Positions 50,423 to 58,478 of a stretch of 64,000 bases of DNA are shown here, piece after piece. The notes under the pieces are model-generated. The model saw only the letters and a list, made by a program, of their open reading frames with translations. It was not told the origin of the DNA and ran no database searches. Origin of the DNA: Desulfoluna spongiiphila (lineage in GTDB: Bacteria; Desulfobacterota; Desulfobacteria; Desulfobacterales; Desulfolunaceae); contig NZ_FMUX01000008.1 of the NCBI RefSeq assembly GCF_900101345.1, positions 1 through 64,000 of the forward strand, in the 5' to 3' direction. The translations under genes were made by a program, and so were the position numbers. The first letter of the stretch is position 1. Each line of letters starts with the position of its first letter.

Positions 50423-50872
50423 ATGTCCCTATCCAAGCGCCGTTCCCTGATCCTTCCGGCTCTTCTCCTCACGGTGATGCTCGCATCGTGTGCTGCAAAA
50501 ACAGAGTCCAAACACACCGAAGATGCCTTTGAATGGGCCCACGGGGATCCCGTTGCCTTTCTGGAGTTTTTACGGATCAAAAAAAACGACCCCTGCCCGA
50601 CCTTTGCCGTTGCAGGGGTACCGGATACCTGGCTGAAAAAGGAACACATCCCCCGGTTGCAGGAACGGCTGGATTCCCGGGAACCATGCGCCAACGTGCA
50701 CAGCATCTATTCATCACTGAGGGACTGCGACCCATCGACCGTCGGCCATGAGGCGGCATTCTTGATTGAGGGATTCAGGAAGGGGAGCTACCCTCCGGGG
50801 ATGAACTCCGGAAGGGCCGTATTGGATGTGGAGGCCTTAACCCGGATATTTCACGGTAACTGCATGGAATAA
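50423..50872 (+). CDS. Small unknown lipoprotein
   Basis: A 149-residue protein with a lipoprotein signal peptide. The lipobox is LASC with Cys 23. The mature part is short, with three further Cys (DPCPTF, REPCANV, LRDCDP) and one near the end (GNCME), so disulfides are likely. No domain is recognised. CAGGAAAA precedes ATG 50423. It is divergent from polB. Confidence 0.8.
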   Translation: MSLSKRRSLILPALLLTVMLASCAAKTESKHTEDAFEWAHGDPVAFLEFLRIKKNDPCPTFAVAGVPDTWLKKEHIPRLQERLDSREPCANVHSIYSSLRDCDPSTVGHEAAFLIEGFRKGSYPPGMNSGRAVLDVEALTRIFHGNCME

Positions 50873-50936
50873 CGCTTTATTGCTTTGGTCCAATCGTTTT
50901 CTTATGAAATATTCGGGTTAAAACGCCTGGATGAAT

Positions 50937-50964
50937 AAGGGGGGATCTGCTGCCGCAGCCCCCC
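50937..50964 (-). terminator. Probable terminator of the UroD::thioredoxin gene
   Basis: On the minus strand GGGGGG pairs with CCCCCC, with a second inner stem CTGCGGCAG, and TTATT follows. It lies ~20 nt beyond the stop codon. The T-run is weak. Confidence 0.5.
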
Positions 50965-50984
50965 TCAACAGGATCGATGCCCCT

Positions 50985-52331
50985 TTACTTCATGGCAGCC
51001 TTGATTTCCGCTTCAAGGGTTTCGCTTGTGGGGATCAGGGAGACGTGCTTGATCTCCCCGTTGATGAGCATGGCCGGTGCATTTTCAAGGCCCACCTTTC
51101 CCATAAACGAGACATTTTCAGGATACATGATGGAGCGTTCCACCACCTTGACCTTGTCCCCGAAGCACGCTGAGCCGTCCTGGGCCGAGGCGAGCATGTA
51201 GCCGCAGGCCGCGCAGGTCTGGGCGTCGATGGTGACCACCTCGATGAGGACGTGGTCAAGGTTTTCGTAATCGGGGAGCTCGATCTCCGGAAGATCCTCT
51301 TTTTTCACGTAGGTCTCAAGGGCTTTTCTCACCGCTTCTTTGTTGTTGACGGCCATGCCGATGCCCACGATATTCTCCGGGGGCACGTTAAAGGGCACGT
51401 CGCACCCCGGGGCCAGGATAAAATCCCTGGTGCCCAGGGTATCCATAAGATCGATGGCCGCCTTCTGGTTGTCCTGCTGGGACCCGAAGAGCATGGTGAT
51501 GGTGAGCTGGAGGTTGCCGGAGATCAGGACCCCGTGCTCATCGGTCACCTTCTTGGCTTCCACGATGTCCACGTTTTCGTCGATGGCAATGGCATCGGGC
51601 CGGGTTTCGCACATGGCCGGGATGTTTTTGGTGGCGTCTCCGCACACAAAGAAGGTGGAAGGGATCTGCAGGTCCCGCAATTTCTTGAAATAGGCGGCAA
51701 AGGGCTCGCTCAGGAACTGCTCGAAAGAGGCGGGGGAGATCTGGGAGACCAGGGGATCCACCGCACCGATGACGTCGCATCCCGCCTCCGCGAGAAATCC
51801 CGAGTATTCGCTTACCACCTCTTCACAGTAGTTGATCAGCTCCTTGACCTGGTCCGGGGCGGTGTACATGTCCATGAAAATATTGGTGCCGCGCAGGTGA
51901 GACGCCAGGGTAAAGGGGCCGCAGACCAGTCCGTACAGGGCAATATCGGGCTTCATCTGCTTGAGGCGCCGGGTGGCCTCCATGATGATGGGAATTCGGC
52001 CATCCTCTCTGGTCAGGCGGCGGGTGGGGATGGTAAATTCGTTGGCCAAAGGATGGCTGCTGACGGTGGGCGGGGTGTTGGGGTACCACTTCAGATCGCA
52101 CCCGAGGATCTCGGCCTCCACCTGCAGGTCGAACATCACAGGGAGCCCGTCCGGGGCATACTGTGCCTCGGCTTCCAAGAGGCACTCAACGAGTTTATCG
52201 ACGTCCTGAAACATCTCATCGGCAGCATACCCTTTAAGGTTCGCAATCTGGGCTCCGGTGTAGGGGACCCAGGGCGTGCGGGGAACGTCTTCGTGGTTGA
52301 GAGCTTTCAATATAAGGGCTTTACCATTCAT
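50985..52331 (-). CDS. UroD/MtaA-family methyltransferase fused to a thioredoxin-like domain
   Basis: A 448-residue fusion. Residues ~1-345 form the uroporphyrinogen-decarboxylase-like barrel of corrinoid-linked methyltransferases (MtaA/MtbA type): VPYTGAQIANLKG, YGLVCGPFTLASHLRG, STFFVCGDATKNIPAM and FILAPGCDVPFNVPPENI. The Cys in FVCGD and APGCD fit the zinc-binding thiol-activating site. Residues ~365-448 are a small thioredoxin-like domain with CAACGYMLAS and APAMLINGEIKHV. The start is ATG 52331: AGGAGG is 6 nt upstream of it but directly touches ATG 52337, which rules the latter out. It probably moves methyl groups between a corrinoid protein and a thiol; the fused domain may be the methyl acceptor or a redox switch. 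Confidence 0.85.
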   Translation of the reverse strand: MNGKALILKALNHEDVPRTPWVPYTGAQIANLKGYAADEMFQDVDKLVECLLEAEAQYAPDGLPVMFDLQVEAEILGCDLKWYPNTPPTVSSHPLANEFTIPTRRLTREDGRIPIIMEATRRLKQMKPDIALYGLVCGPFTLASHLRGTNIFMDMYTAPDQVKELINYCEEVVSEYSGFLAEAGCDVIGAVDPLVSQISPASFEQFLSEPFAAYFKKLRDLQIPSTFFVCGDATKNIPAMCETRPDAIAIDENVDIVEAKKVTDEHGVLISGNLQLTITMLFGSQQDNQKAAIDLMDTLGTRDFILAPGCDVPFNVPPENIVGIGMAVNNKEAVRKALETYVKKEDLPEIELPDYENLDHVLIEVVTIDAQTCAACGYMLASAQDGSACFGDKVKVVERSIMYPENVSFMGKVGLENAPAMLINGEIKHVSLIPTSETLEAEIKAAMK

Positions 52332-52660
52332 CGTCATCCTCCTGGTTTTCTATGGGGTGTCATGTTTTTTACCCGGTGCCACAACGCCACTCGGCGAAGG
52401 ATTCAACGGTTCGGGCAGAGGGGGCGATGCCCCTTGAAACGACGGTACTATGGCACGTGGATGACGAGAGTTCAACACAATATGGTAATATTTATTTATG
52501 ATTCCATATTATGAAAAATCAAACAGAAAAACGACCCAGTTCCTGGCGTCGAATCAGGCTGTCCTTACAGTGCGTTACAATGAATACTGCCCACGATCAG
52601 GTAACCGTAACAGGTAAGGAGGGATACCCGTCGGTACGATGGCGGCAGGCAATGCCAAGG

Positions 52661-52690
52661 GGCCGGGGCGTCGTAAAACGCGCCCCGGCC
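52661..52690 (-). terminator. Strong GC hairpin after the 52704-53159 gene
   Basis: GGCCGGGGCG pairs with CGCCCCGGCC around a ~10-nt loop, 14 nt beyond the stop codon. No T-run follows on the minus strand, so it may be an mRNA-end stabiliser rather than a classical terminator. Confidence 0.4.
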
Positions 52691-52703
52691 CGCTGGGCGC
52701 AAG

Positions 52704-53159
52704 CTATTCGCTGTCGAGGGCTTTGGCCACCATGTCGCCGTAGCGATACGCTTCCCAACCATTTTTATCATCGATGAGGGTATAGCGTCCCGCCTTCACC
52801 GCACCGTCGGCCTCGGCCAGGCGGGCCAGTCGATGATAGAGGGATTCTGCGGTCCGGCTGCCGTCGTAATTTTCCGGAATGTAGGTCCGGTTGACAGACA
52901 CCCGAAGGAAGCCCTCCTTGGTGTGCCGCGCACGCACCTCAAGGACGCGGCCTTTTCCGTTGGTAAAGTACGTGGCCTCTCCACCGTTATGCTCCATGGC
53001 CTGGGTCCCCAGGGCGTGGAGTTCCGTTCCCGGGGCTGCCTTGCGACCGAACAGAAAATCGAGGCCTGACGCTGACGCAGGGGAGATAAAGGTAAAAAGG
53101 GCCAGCAGCAGCAAGGCTGCGGTATAAAGCGGACGTTTGTACTCTGTGATCAGGTTCAT
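52704..53159 (-). CDS. Unknown exported protein
   Basis: A 151-residue protein with a signal peptide (~1-31, LYTAALLLLALFTFISPASA). The mature domain is charged and soluble: YFTNGKGRVLEVRARHTKEGF and YIPENYDGSRTAESLYHRLARLAEADG. I do not recognise the family. CAGGAGAT precedes ATG 53159. The palindrome GTTTAGGTACTAAAC lies 90 nt upstream and matches sites before the methyltransferase and MarR genes, so MarR control is likely. Confidence 0.78.
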   Translation of the reverse strand: MNLITEYKRPLYTAALLLLALFTFISPASASGLDFLFGRKAAPGTELHALGTQAMEHNGGEATYFTNGKGRVLEVRARHTKEGFLRVSVNRTYIPENYDGSRTAESLYHRLARLAEADGAVKAGRYTLIDDKNGWEAYRYGDMVAKALDSE

Positions 53160-53248
53160 ATTTATCTCCTGTGGGTTGTGGGGAAAAAGCGCCTGCCATA
53201 TCTATTGCTGAAATTGCAGAGGCTGTGGTGCTCTTTTCGCCCGTATGG

Positions 53249-53263
53249 GTTTAGGTACTAAAC
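53249..53263 (-). promoter_or_regulatory. MarR-type operator, site 1
   Basis: GTTTAG-GTA-CTAAAC is a perfect 6-bp inverted repeat with a 3-nt centre, in front of the exported-protein gene. The same arms occur at 53865-53879. Confidence 0.65.
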
Positions 53264-53281
53264 AATAAAAGTAAAAAAAAC

Positions 53282-53842
53282 TCAGGCCGGTTTCTCAAGC
53301 ACGACGCCGAGGGTTCGCCGCTCTGAAAGTGCTTTAATCACATGAAATCCGCTTTCTTCTGCTACAAAGACCTCATGATCAAAGGTTGCCTGCGAAACAT
53401 GTCCGGCGGGCTCGGAGAGCAACAGCCGCCCGCCCGGTTTCAGCACTCGAAACGACTCCTCAAAAAGAGCCTTCGCGTCGGGGACTTCATGGACCACAGC
53501 CGATGCAAGCAGGAAATCATAGGGTTGTCCGGGGGTCTCCAGGTGAAGGGACGTCCGGGAGCAGACCCGGTACTCCATCACAGCGTCCACCCCGGCCTTG
53601 GCGGCCCTCTTTTTTAACTTTTTGAGCATTTTCGACTGGATATCCACACAGACCACCCGCCCGCTGGGCCCCACCATGTCGGCCATGGGAAGGGAAAAGA
53701 ATCCCATGGCACTGCCGATGTCTCCCACGGTCATGCCGGGCTTCACATACGGGGTTAAAAGGGTCTCCGGATTCTGAAGCTTTTTCCGCAGTGGGTTTAA
53801 GAGAAGGTATCCGACCCAGAAAGGGCATACGCTTTCGCTCAT
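53282..53842 (-). CDS. Class I SAM-dependent methyltransferase
   Basis: A 186-residue Rossmann-fold methyltransferase. Motif I is VGDIGSAMGFFSLPMA (~38-54), the acidic end of strand 2 is VCVDIQSKM (~67), the post-I region is FLLASAVVHEVPD (~110), and the conserved FRVLKPGGRLLLSEP lies near 135. The substrate is unknown. AAGGAGC precedes ATG 53842. Two GTTTAG/CTAAAC-type operators overlap its promoter (53865-53917). With the MarR gene and the exported protein it appears to form one small regulon. Confidence 0.88.
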   Translation of the reverse strand: MSESVCPFWVGYLLLNPLRKKLQNPETLLTPYVKPGMTVGDIGSAMGFFSLPMADMVGPSGRVVCVDIQSKMLKKLKKRAAKAGVDAVMEYRVCSRTSLHLETPGQPYDFLLASAVVHEVPDAKALFEESFRVLKPGGRLLLSEPAGHVSQATFDHEVFVAEESGFHVIKALSERRTLGVVLEKPA

Positions 53843-53864
53843 GGCTTTGCTCCTTGATGTTATG

Positions 53865-53917
53865 GTTTAGGTGCTAAACTTTAACCAAAAGGTATAGCAC
53901 CTAAACAAAGCTGTCAA
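53865..53917 (-). promoter_or_regulatory. Promoter with two MarR-type operators
   Basis: On the minus strand TTGACA (53912-53917), a 15-nt spacer and TATACC (53891-53896) form the promoter. One operator, GTTTAGGTGCTATAC (53892-53906), covers the spacer and -10. A second, the perfect GTTTAG-GTG-CTAAAC palindrome, covers 53865-53879 just downstream. The arrangement points to repression. Confidence 0.65.
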
Positions 53918-54299
53918 TACAATTTCACACACTTTTTTCAAACGGATTGGTTCGCGGGGGCAAAGGCTCGACCGAAGCACTGCGTTCTGGTGCGGCTTCT
54001 ATGGGCGGAGACGGCCATGCCGCAGCGGAGCAGGGTGTCCACCCCTTACGGGATCTTTTTTATGAGAGAGACAAGAGGCTTGTTTGCAAGGGGTCTTGAT
54101 CGCCCGCACCGCCCGAGTGATGTCGGCACACCGCAAGAAGGCAGCAGCCATGGCGCGGCCTGAAAGCCAGAGCACATCCTCGGCAATGACACGTCACATG
54201 GAGCGCCGCACGGCCGTGCGGCTTTAATGAATGCAGGGGGCTGTCGGCCCGTGCATCGCACGTTCTAACCGAAAGCCCGGAACACGTACGAAGGGGTTG
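53918..54299. other. Gap with nothing identified
   Basis: About 380 bp between the methyltransferase promoter and the end of the MarR gene. Short open frames here lack ribosome sites and family resemblance. No terminator is evident. Confidence 0.5.
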
Positions 54300-54770
54300 T
54301 TATTCTTCGAGGACCTGGTCGCAAAACCGCTCGATGGCTTTAAAGACAGATACCATAAAGGCAATCTTCTCTTCGTCGGCCTCTTCAATGAGTTCCAGAA
54401 GGATGGGGTCGATACGGGAGTGAAACTTTTGATGGGACGTGTAGGCGATTTTGCCGGCAGGGGAGAGCATGAGCAGGACCTCGCGGTCCGATTTTTCATC
54501 TTTCATCCGGACCACCATCTCTTTGTCCACCAGTTTGCGGATCACCTGGGAGACAGCGCCCTTTGTGACGCCCTGCAGGACAGCAAGGTCCGTGACATTG
54601 ATGCCGGGATTCTTCCCGATGGCATCAATGGTGTGGATTTCGGACGGGTACAGAAGAATATCCGTCCCGAAATAGCGGGGTTTTTGTTCGATGCGCTTCA
54701 TCTTGTTCATCACTTTGTGAAAGATGGTATCGAAGGCTGCGAACTTTGCATAAATATAGTCTGATTCCAT
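54300..54770 (-). CDS. MarR-family regulator
   Basis: A 156-residue MarR-type winged-helix protein. The dimer helices lie at both ends. The DNA-binding part spans ~40-105: SEIHTIDAIGKNPGINVTDLAVLQGVTKGAVSQVIRKLVDK, then the wing VVRMKDEKSDREVLLMLSPAG. Its own promoter holds GTATAGTCACTAAAC (54780-54794), related to the palindromes before the methyltransferase and exported-protein genes. It therefore probably represses itself and those two genes. The ligand is unknown. The -10 box lies only 8 nt before ATG 54770, so the mRNA may be leaderless. Confidence 0.9.
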   Translation of the reverse strand: MESDYIYAKFAAFDTIFHKVMNKMKRIEQKPRYFGTDILLYPSEIHTIDAIGKNPGINVTDLAVLQGVTKGAVSQVIRKLVDKEMVVRMKDEKSDREVLLMLSPAGKIAYTSHQKFHSRIDPILLELIEEADEEKIAFMVSVFKAIERFCDQVLEE

Positions 54771-54778
54771 GGCCTGAC

Positions 54779-54805
54779 TGTATAGTCACTAAACCTATTT
54801 GTCAA
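54779..54805 (-). promoter_or_regulatory. marR promoter with overlapping operator
   Basis: On the minus strand TTGACA (54800-54805), a 15-nt spacer and TATACA (54779-54784) have the same geometry as the methyltransferase promoter. The operator GTTTAGTGACTATAC (54780-54794) covers the spacer and -10. Confidence 0.6.
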
Positions 54806-54846
54806 CCGACGGCAGGCCATGGCGGGATCTTGATCAAAGAGAGATC

Positions 54847-54911
54847 TTGACACATACATACACGAATGTATATAACGAGCCCGCTTATTTTACATACACC
54901 GAAGAATGTAT
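54847..54911 (+). promoter_or_regulatory. Sigma-70 promoter with two AcrR-like operators
   Basis: TTGACA (54847-54852), an 18-nt spacer and TATAAC (54871-54876) form a near-consensus promoter. ATACAT-N6-ATGTAT at 54854-54871 is a perfect inverted repeat inside the spacer. ATACAC-N6-ATGTAT at 54894-54911 repeats it 40 bp downstream, near the start of transcription. The half-sites match the known E. coli AcrR operator. Confidence 0.7.
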
Positions 54912-54940
54912 CCTACACACCACCAAAGGAAGATTTTGCA

Positions 54941-55711
54941 ATGCAAGCTGTAACGAAGCACACTGTCCGAGGCGCCCTTGTTGTTCTGATGATTTTATTG
55001 TGGGCCGGAGGAGCCACCGCGGCCGAGAACGGCCGGGAACTCAGTATCGGATTTGGGGGAGCCGCCTCCTCCCGACTTTATAAGGGCCTGGAAAACGACA
55101 AGCGTTATCTGCCCATGCCGCTGATTTTTGGAGAAGACCGCCGCTTTTTTGTGGAAGGCATCAAAGCAGGGGTGAAGATCATAAACATCGAGCAATGCCG
55201 TTTTGATGTGTTCCTGGCCCGCGGCCTCAACGGGTACGAGGCATCGGACAGCCCCTACCTTGAAGGCATGGCCGAGCGAAAAGAGGCCATCGAAGCCGGC
55301 GCACGCATCACGTACTGGAGCCCCGTGGGCGGCATCAAGCTCAGCGGCAGCCTGGACGCATCGGACACCTACAACGGCGGGGAAGCCTCCCTGGCGTACA
55401 TGGTTCCCGTTCGAACCGATCGGTTCACCCTGATTCCTTCGGTGGGTAGCACCTGGCGCAGCGGCAAACAGGTGGACTACTATTACGGTGTGCGGGAAAA
55501 CGAGGCCACCGACGATCGGAAGGCATACAAAGCAGAGGCCGACGTAAGCGGTTTTGTCGCCATGGCATTTGAGGTACCCCTGGCAGCCAGATTGAAAATG
55601 GTGGGGGGCGTCAAGGCAGAGTACTTCGGCGATGAAATCCACAACAGCCCCATTGTCAACGAAGACTACATCGTGGCCGGTCACCTGGGTGTGGTGGTGA
55701 CCCTGTTGTAG
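54941..55711 (+). CDS. MipA/OmpV-family outer-membrane protein
   Basis: A 256-residue protein with a signal peptide (~1-28, LVVLMILLWAGGATAA). The mature part is an amphipathic beta-barrel: IGFGGAASSRLYKGLENDKRYLPMPLIFGEDRRFFVEG near the start, YYYGVRENEA near 185, and a C-terminal barrel strand. MipA/OmpV proteins have scaffold or adhesion roles in some bacteria; the function here is open. AAAGGAAG precedes ATG 54941. The promoter carries two TetR-type operators, and a TetR gene follows. Confidence 0.87.
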   Translation: MQAVTKHTVRGALVVLMILLWAGGATAAENGRELSIGFGGAASSRLYKGLENDKRYLPMPLIFGEDRRFFVEGIKAGVKIINIEQCRFDVFLARGLNGYEASDSPYLEGMAERKEAIEAGARITYWSPVGGIKLSGSLDASDTYNGGEASLAYMVPVRTDRFTLIPSVGSTWRSGKQVDYYYGVRENEATDDRKAYKAEADVSGFVAMAFEVPLAARLKMVGGVKAEYFGDEIHNSPIVNEDYIVAGHLGVVVTLL

Positions 55712-55827
55712 CCAAAGGGGTCGGGGACATGGGCACCGTGGTCCCCGGCCAGACAAAAGTCGCCTGTTGACGGATGAAATGATTCGCCGAATATGATACA
55801 ACGCCAAAAACATCAGGAGACCGTTGC

Positions 55828-56448
55828 ATGGCACGTAAAACCAAGGAAGACGCGGAAAAAACCAGACTCGGCATCATGGATGCCGCCTTGACCCTTTTTG
55901 ATATGAAAGGGTACTCCCAGACCACCCTGGGCGACATCGCCACCGAGGCGGGCGTCTCCCGGGGGGCCATCTACTGGCACTTCAAGGGAAAAGACGATAT
56001 CTTGTCCCAATGCTGTGACTGGATTAAAGGGACCATCGACGACCAGCGTTTTAAGATCACCGACGAGGAGACCCCCTCCTGGGAGACGGTGCTGCGTGCT
56101 CTCCGTACCTACCTTGAACTCCTGGAGACCAACACCCAGTATGCAAAACTCTATCGCGTCTTGAAGTACAAGGTGGAATACACCGATGAGATCCAGTCCC
56201 TTATGGCCGCCCAGAAGCTCGAAACGGAAGAGGGGGTTGCCAACGTGAGTCAGGTGTTTAGCGATCTTGCAGGGGCCGGTGAGTTCAAAGCCGGCCTGGA
56301 CCCCAGGTTGTGCGGTATCTCTCTGGTCGCCTTTACCTGGGGAATCGTGGAGATGTGGATCCTCGACAAATCCATCATGAGCCTCACCAAAGACGGATAC
56401 CCTTTGCTTGAGATGCATGTAAACACCATGAAAAGGTCAACGGAGTAG
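55828..56448 (+). CDS. TetR/AcrR-family repressor
   Basis: A 206-residue regulator. The N-terminal helix-turn-helix spans ~10-56 (RLGIMDAALTLFDMKGYSQTTLGDIATEAGVSRGAIYWHFKGK) and closely follows the AcrR pattern. The C-terminal ligand domain is helical. The ATACAT-N6-ATGTAT sites upstream of the MipA gene are AcrR-like, so it most likely represses that gene. No efflux-pump genes are near. Upstream of its own ATG I see no second copy of the operator. Confidence 0.92.
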   Translation: MARKTKEDAEKTRLGIMDAALTLFDMKGYSQTTLGDIATEAGVSRGAIYWHFKGKDDILSQCCDWIKGTIDDQRFKITDEETPSWETVLRALRTYLELLETNTQYAKLYRVLKYKVEYTDEIQSLMAAQKLETEEGVANVSQVFSDLAGAGEFKAGLDPRLCGISLVAFTWGIVEMWILDKSIMSLTKDGYPLLEMHVNTMKRSTE

Positions 56449-56506
56449 GAGCAGACACCCGGCCATCTCCCACGGACCGTGGCCCAACCGAAAAAGGTGA
56501 AGAATT

Positions 56507-57307
56507 TTGAGAAGCCCCCTCATCGATACACTGGTAGAAGAAACCCCAGGCGGCCCCATGGTGCTGGGCCACCGCGGCGTCAGAAACGCCGAGGTCACCG
56601 AAAATACCCTTGCCGCCTTTGAGGAAGCCTTTAAGCGGGGTGCCCGCGGCATCGAAATCGACGTGGAGTCCACGGCCGACGGCAAGCTCATTGTCATCAA
56701 CCGCTGGTTTTGCAAGGCCCGGCTTGGTTTTTTCCCCTGGGAGAAAGACCTGGAAGGCTTAAGGGCCGCTGCCCAGGGGCAGGGGATCAAGGTCCCTTCG
56801 TTCCACGACGCCTGTCGGTTTATGAAATCAAAGCCAAAAAGCATCTTCAACGTCGAAATCAAATCCAGCCATCCCTATCTCTGCCACACCGCCCGAAAAG
56901 CCGTCAACGTCATCCGCCATCACGGCATCGACGATCAGGTCATACTCTCCTCCTTTGATATCAACACCCTTATCACCACCCGTTTTTTCCACCATACCAT
57001 CGAGACAGCCTATCTTTTTCGCCTCAACGATCGCACGGTACAGATCGAAGACAAAAAGAGGTGGCGGTTCAAGATCAACACACTGCTGAACCGCTCCGGC
57101 ATCAAGGGCTTTCTGGTGGGGGCCGACACCCTCCACCCCGAAATTTCCCTGTTCCCACGGCCCGGCGCCAGAGAAACGCTCTGGATGAAAGCCGCAAGGC
57201 TCATGGGAAAGCGGGTAAACGCCTGGACCGTGGATGAGCCTGAGGAGATGGAAAAAGCGGTGGCGGCAGGGGTGGCGGTGGTGATTTCCGATGGGGTGAG
57301 GTGGTGA
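56507..57307 (+). CDS. Glycerophosphodiester phosphodiesterase-like protein lacking a catalytic His
   Basis: A 266-residue GDPD-family barrel. Family motifs are VLGHRGVRNAEVTENTLAAF (~19-38), GIEIDVESTADGKL with the metal-binding Glu and Asp (~48-61) and FNVEIKSSH (~113). The C terminus is AWTVDEPEEMEKAVAAGVAVVISDG. The usual HD pair after the second strand is replaced: the sequence reads IVINRW, so the catalytic His is missing. The enzyme may be inactive or act on another substrate. The start is TTG 56507 with AAGGTGA upstream. It lies 58 nt after the TetR gene and may be co-transcribed. Confidence 0.85.
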   Translation: MRSPLIDTLVEETPGGPMVLGHRGVRNAEVTENTLAAFEEAFKRGARGIEIDVESTADGKLIVINRWFCKARLGFFPWEKDLEGLRAAAQGQGIKVPSFHDACRFMKSKPKSIFNVEIKSSHPYLCHTARKAVNVIRHHGIDDQVILSSFDINTLITTRFFHHTIETAYLFRLNDRTVQIEDKKRWRFKINTLLNRSGIKGFLVGADTLHPEISLFPRPGARETLWMKAARLMGKRVNAWTVDEPEEMEKAVAAGVAVVISDGVRW

Positions 57308-57312
57308 CACCT

Positions 57313-57488
57313 GAAAAACCTACGGCGCCCTGCCAGCTGCAATGGTCTTGAAAAACGTCACAAACAGGTTTAAAAAAGTAGAGATAGGCGAGACCTCTGT
57401 ATTTTTATCAAACCGTTTTTGTCGCTTGTCATGGTGTAGCCAGGAGTGAAAACAAGCGGTTTTTTCAAATAACCATTCGCCGGAGGCA
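57313..57488 (+). repeat. Degenerate copy of the dispersed repeat
   Basis: The left part CTACGGCGCCCTGCC and GTCACAAACAGGTTTAAAAAA and the right end CGCCGGAGGC fit the ends of the family at the usual distance. The interior has diverged beyond recognition. Confidence 0.4.
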
Positions 57489-57699
57489 AACCGAGCCTTA
57501 ACGGCTTTTGTGGTCCCAAAAAACAGTCTATCCAGTTGATACAACCGAACTTCCGCCTTTAAAACCTCCTGTCAATACGCGAACCCATTTTCCTGCCTGT
57601 CATGCTTCTCAGCCCTCTCCGGTGACTACAAGCGTTCATCGAGCAATGAGCACGATGGATTAAAACAGCAATACAGCAAACCCATAGAGGAGGGTCTTT

Positions 57700-58059
57700 A
57701 TGCGTTTAGCAGACATCATACAACGAGGCTGGAATGCAATCGGTGCCGCAGATTTCGATACCGTGGTATCAGACTATGCCGAGAATATGATCTTCATCAT
57801 GCCGGGGCAGACCGACGTCCTTAAGGGGCGACAGGCATTCCGTGGGTCTCTGGACAAACTTGACGATATGTTCCCGCCAGGATTCGAAATCACGGGACTG
57901 CGACAGATCGAAGGAGAAAATGAGGTCGTGTCGATTCTTGAATGGAAATCCGAGAAGGTGGCAGGCTCCCAGCTCTCCGTCCTGTTCAAATTCATTGGCG
58001 ACAAGATCTACGAGGAGCGGTGGTTTATCGATACGGAACAATGGAAGAGTGCGTTCTAA
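57700..58059 (+). CDS. SnoaL-like NTF2-fold protein
   Basis: A 119-residue protein of the NTF2/SnoaL fold. The first helix is ADIIQRGWNAIGAADFDTVVSDYAENMIFIMPGQ, followed by a helix with LKGRQAFRGSLDKL and a curved sheet that ends EERWFIDTEQW. The family includes small isomerases, hydrolases and ligand-binding proteins; no active-site set is certain. The ribosome site GAGGAGGG precedes ATG 57700. It stands alone. Confidence 0.83.
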   Translation: MRLADIIQRGWNAIGAADFDTVVSDYAENMIFIMPGQTDVLKGRQAFRGSLDKLDDMFPPGFEITGLRQIEGENEVVSILEWKSEKVAGSQLSVLFKFIGDKIYEERWFIDTEQWKSAF

Positions 58060-58478
58060 AGCCTGATGGAGTCACAGAGTTCCCAGTATCTGTTCGGGGC
58101 GGATATTTATGCCCCCTGTGGTTAATCCCGGGCTGATACTCGAACAGGAATTACTCATTCATCACACAAGTATATACTTGATGTGTGGTAAAAACTATGA
58201 TCTCATAATAGTAACGAAACTTATTAAGCGATAGCATTGAGCTTTGGTATATGAGGCCTCAACCCATCAGATTTACCAAGTTTTAAGTATTCTTGTTGCG
58301 ACTCATTGCCTTAAAAATGTAATTAAACGCAAGCAGAATTCGTAACCCGTGGATTTATGGGGGCACACGATCCAAAGGCGCCCCGGAGATCCAGGCCTTC
58401 ACTACGTTCAAATCGGCTTTGACCTGCTTTTTGGACCGTTTAGCCATCTGTTCCTGAACACTTAAGGGGAAATAAAGT
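58060..58478. other. AT-rich gap with nothing identified
   Basis: About 420 bp, clearly AT-richer than the surroundings. No gene, RNA motif or clear terminator is supported. It probably holds the promoter of the lipoprotein gene that follows. Confidence 0.5.

Noticed and set aside
51252..52514. Plus-strand open frame of 420 codons
   Set aside because: It is antisense to the UroD::thioredoxin gene and composed mainly of His, Gly and Val. There is no domain.
54046..54261. Small open frame before the MarR gene
   Set aside because: The composition is rich in Pro, Cys and Arg, there is no start signal, and it is unlike any known protein.
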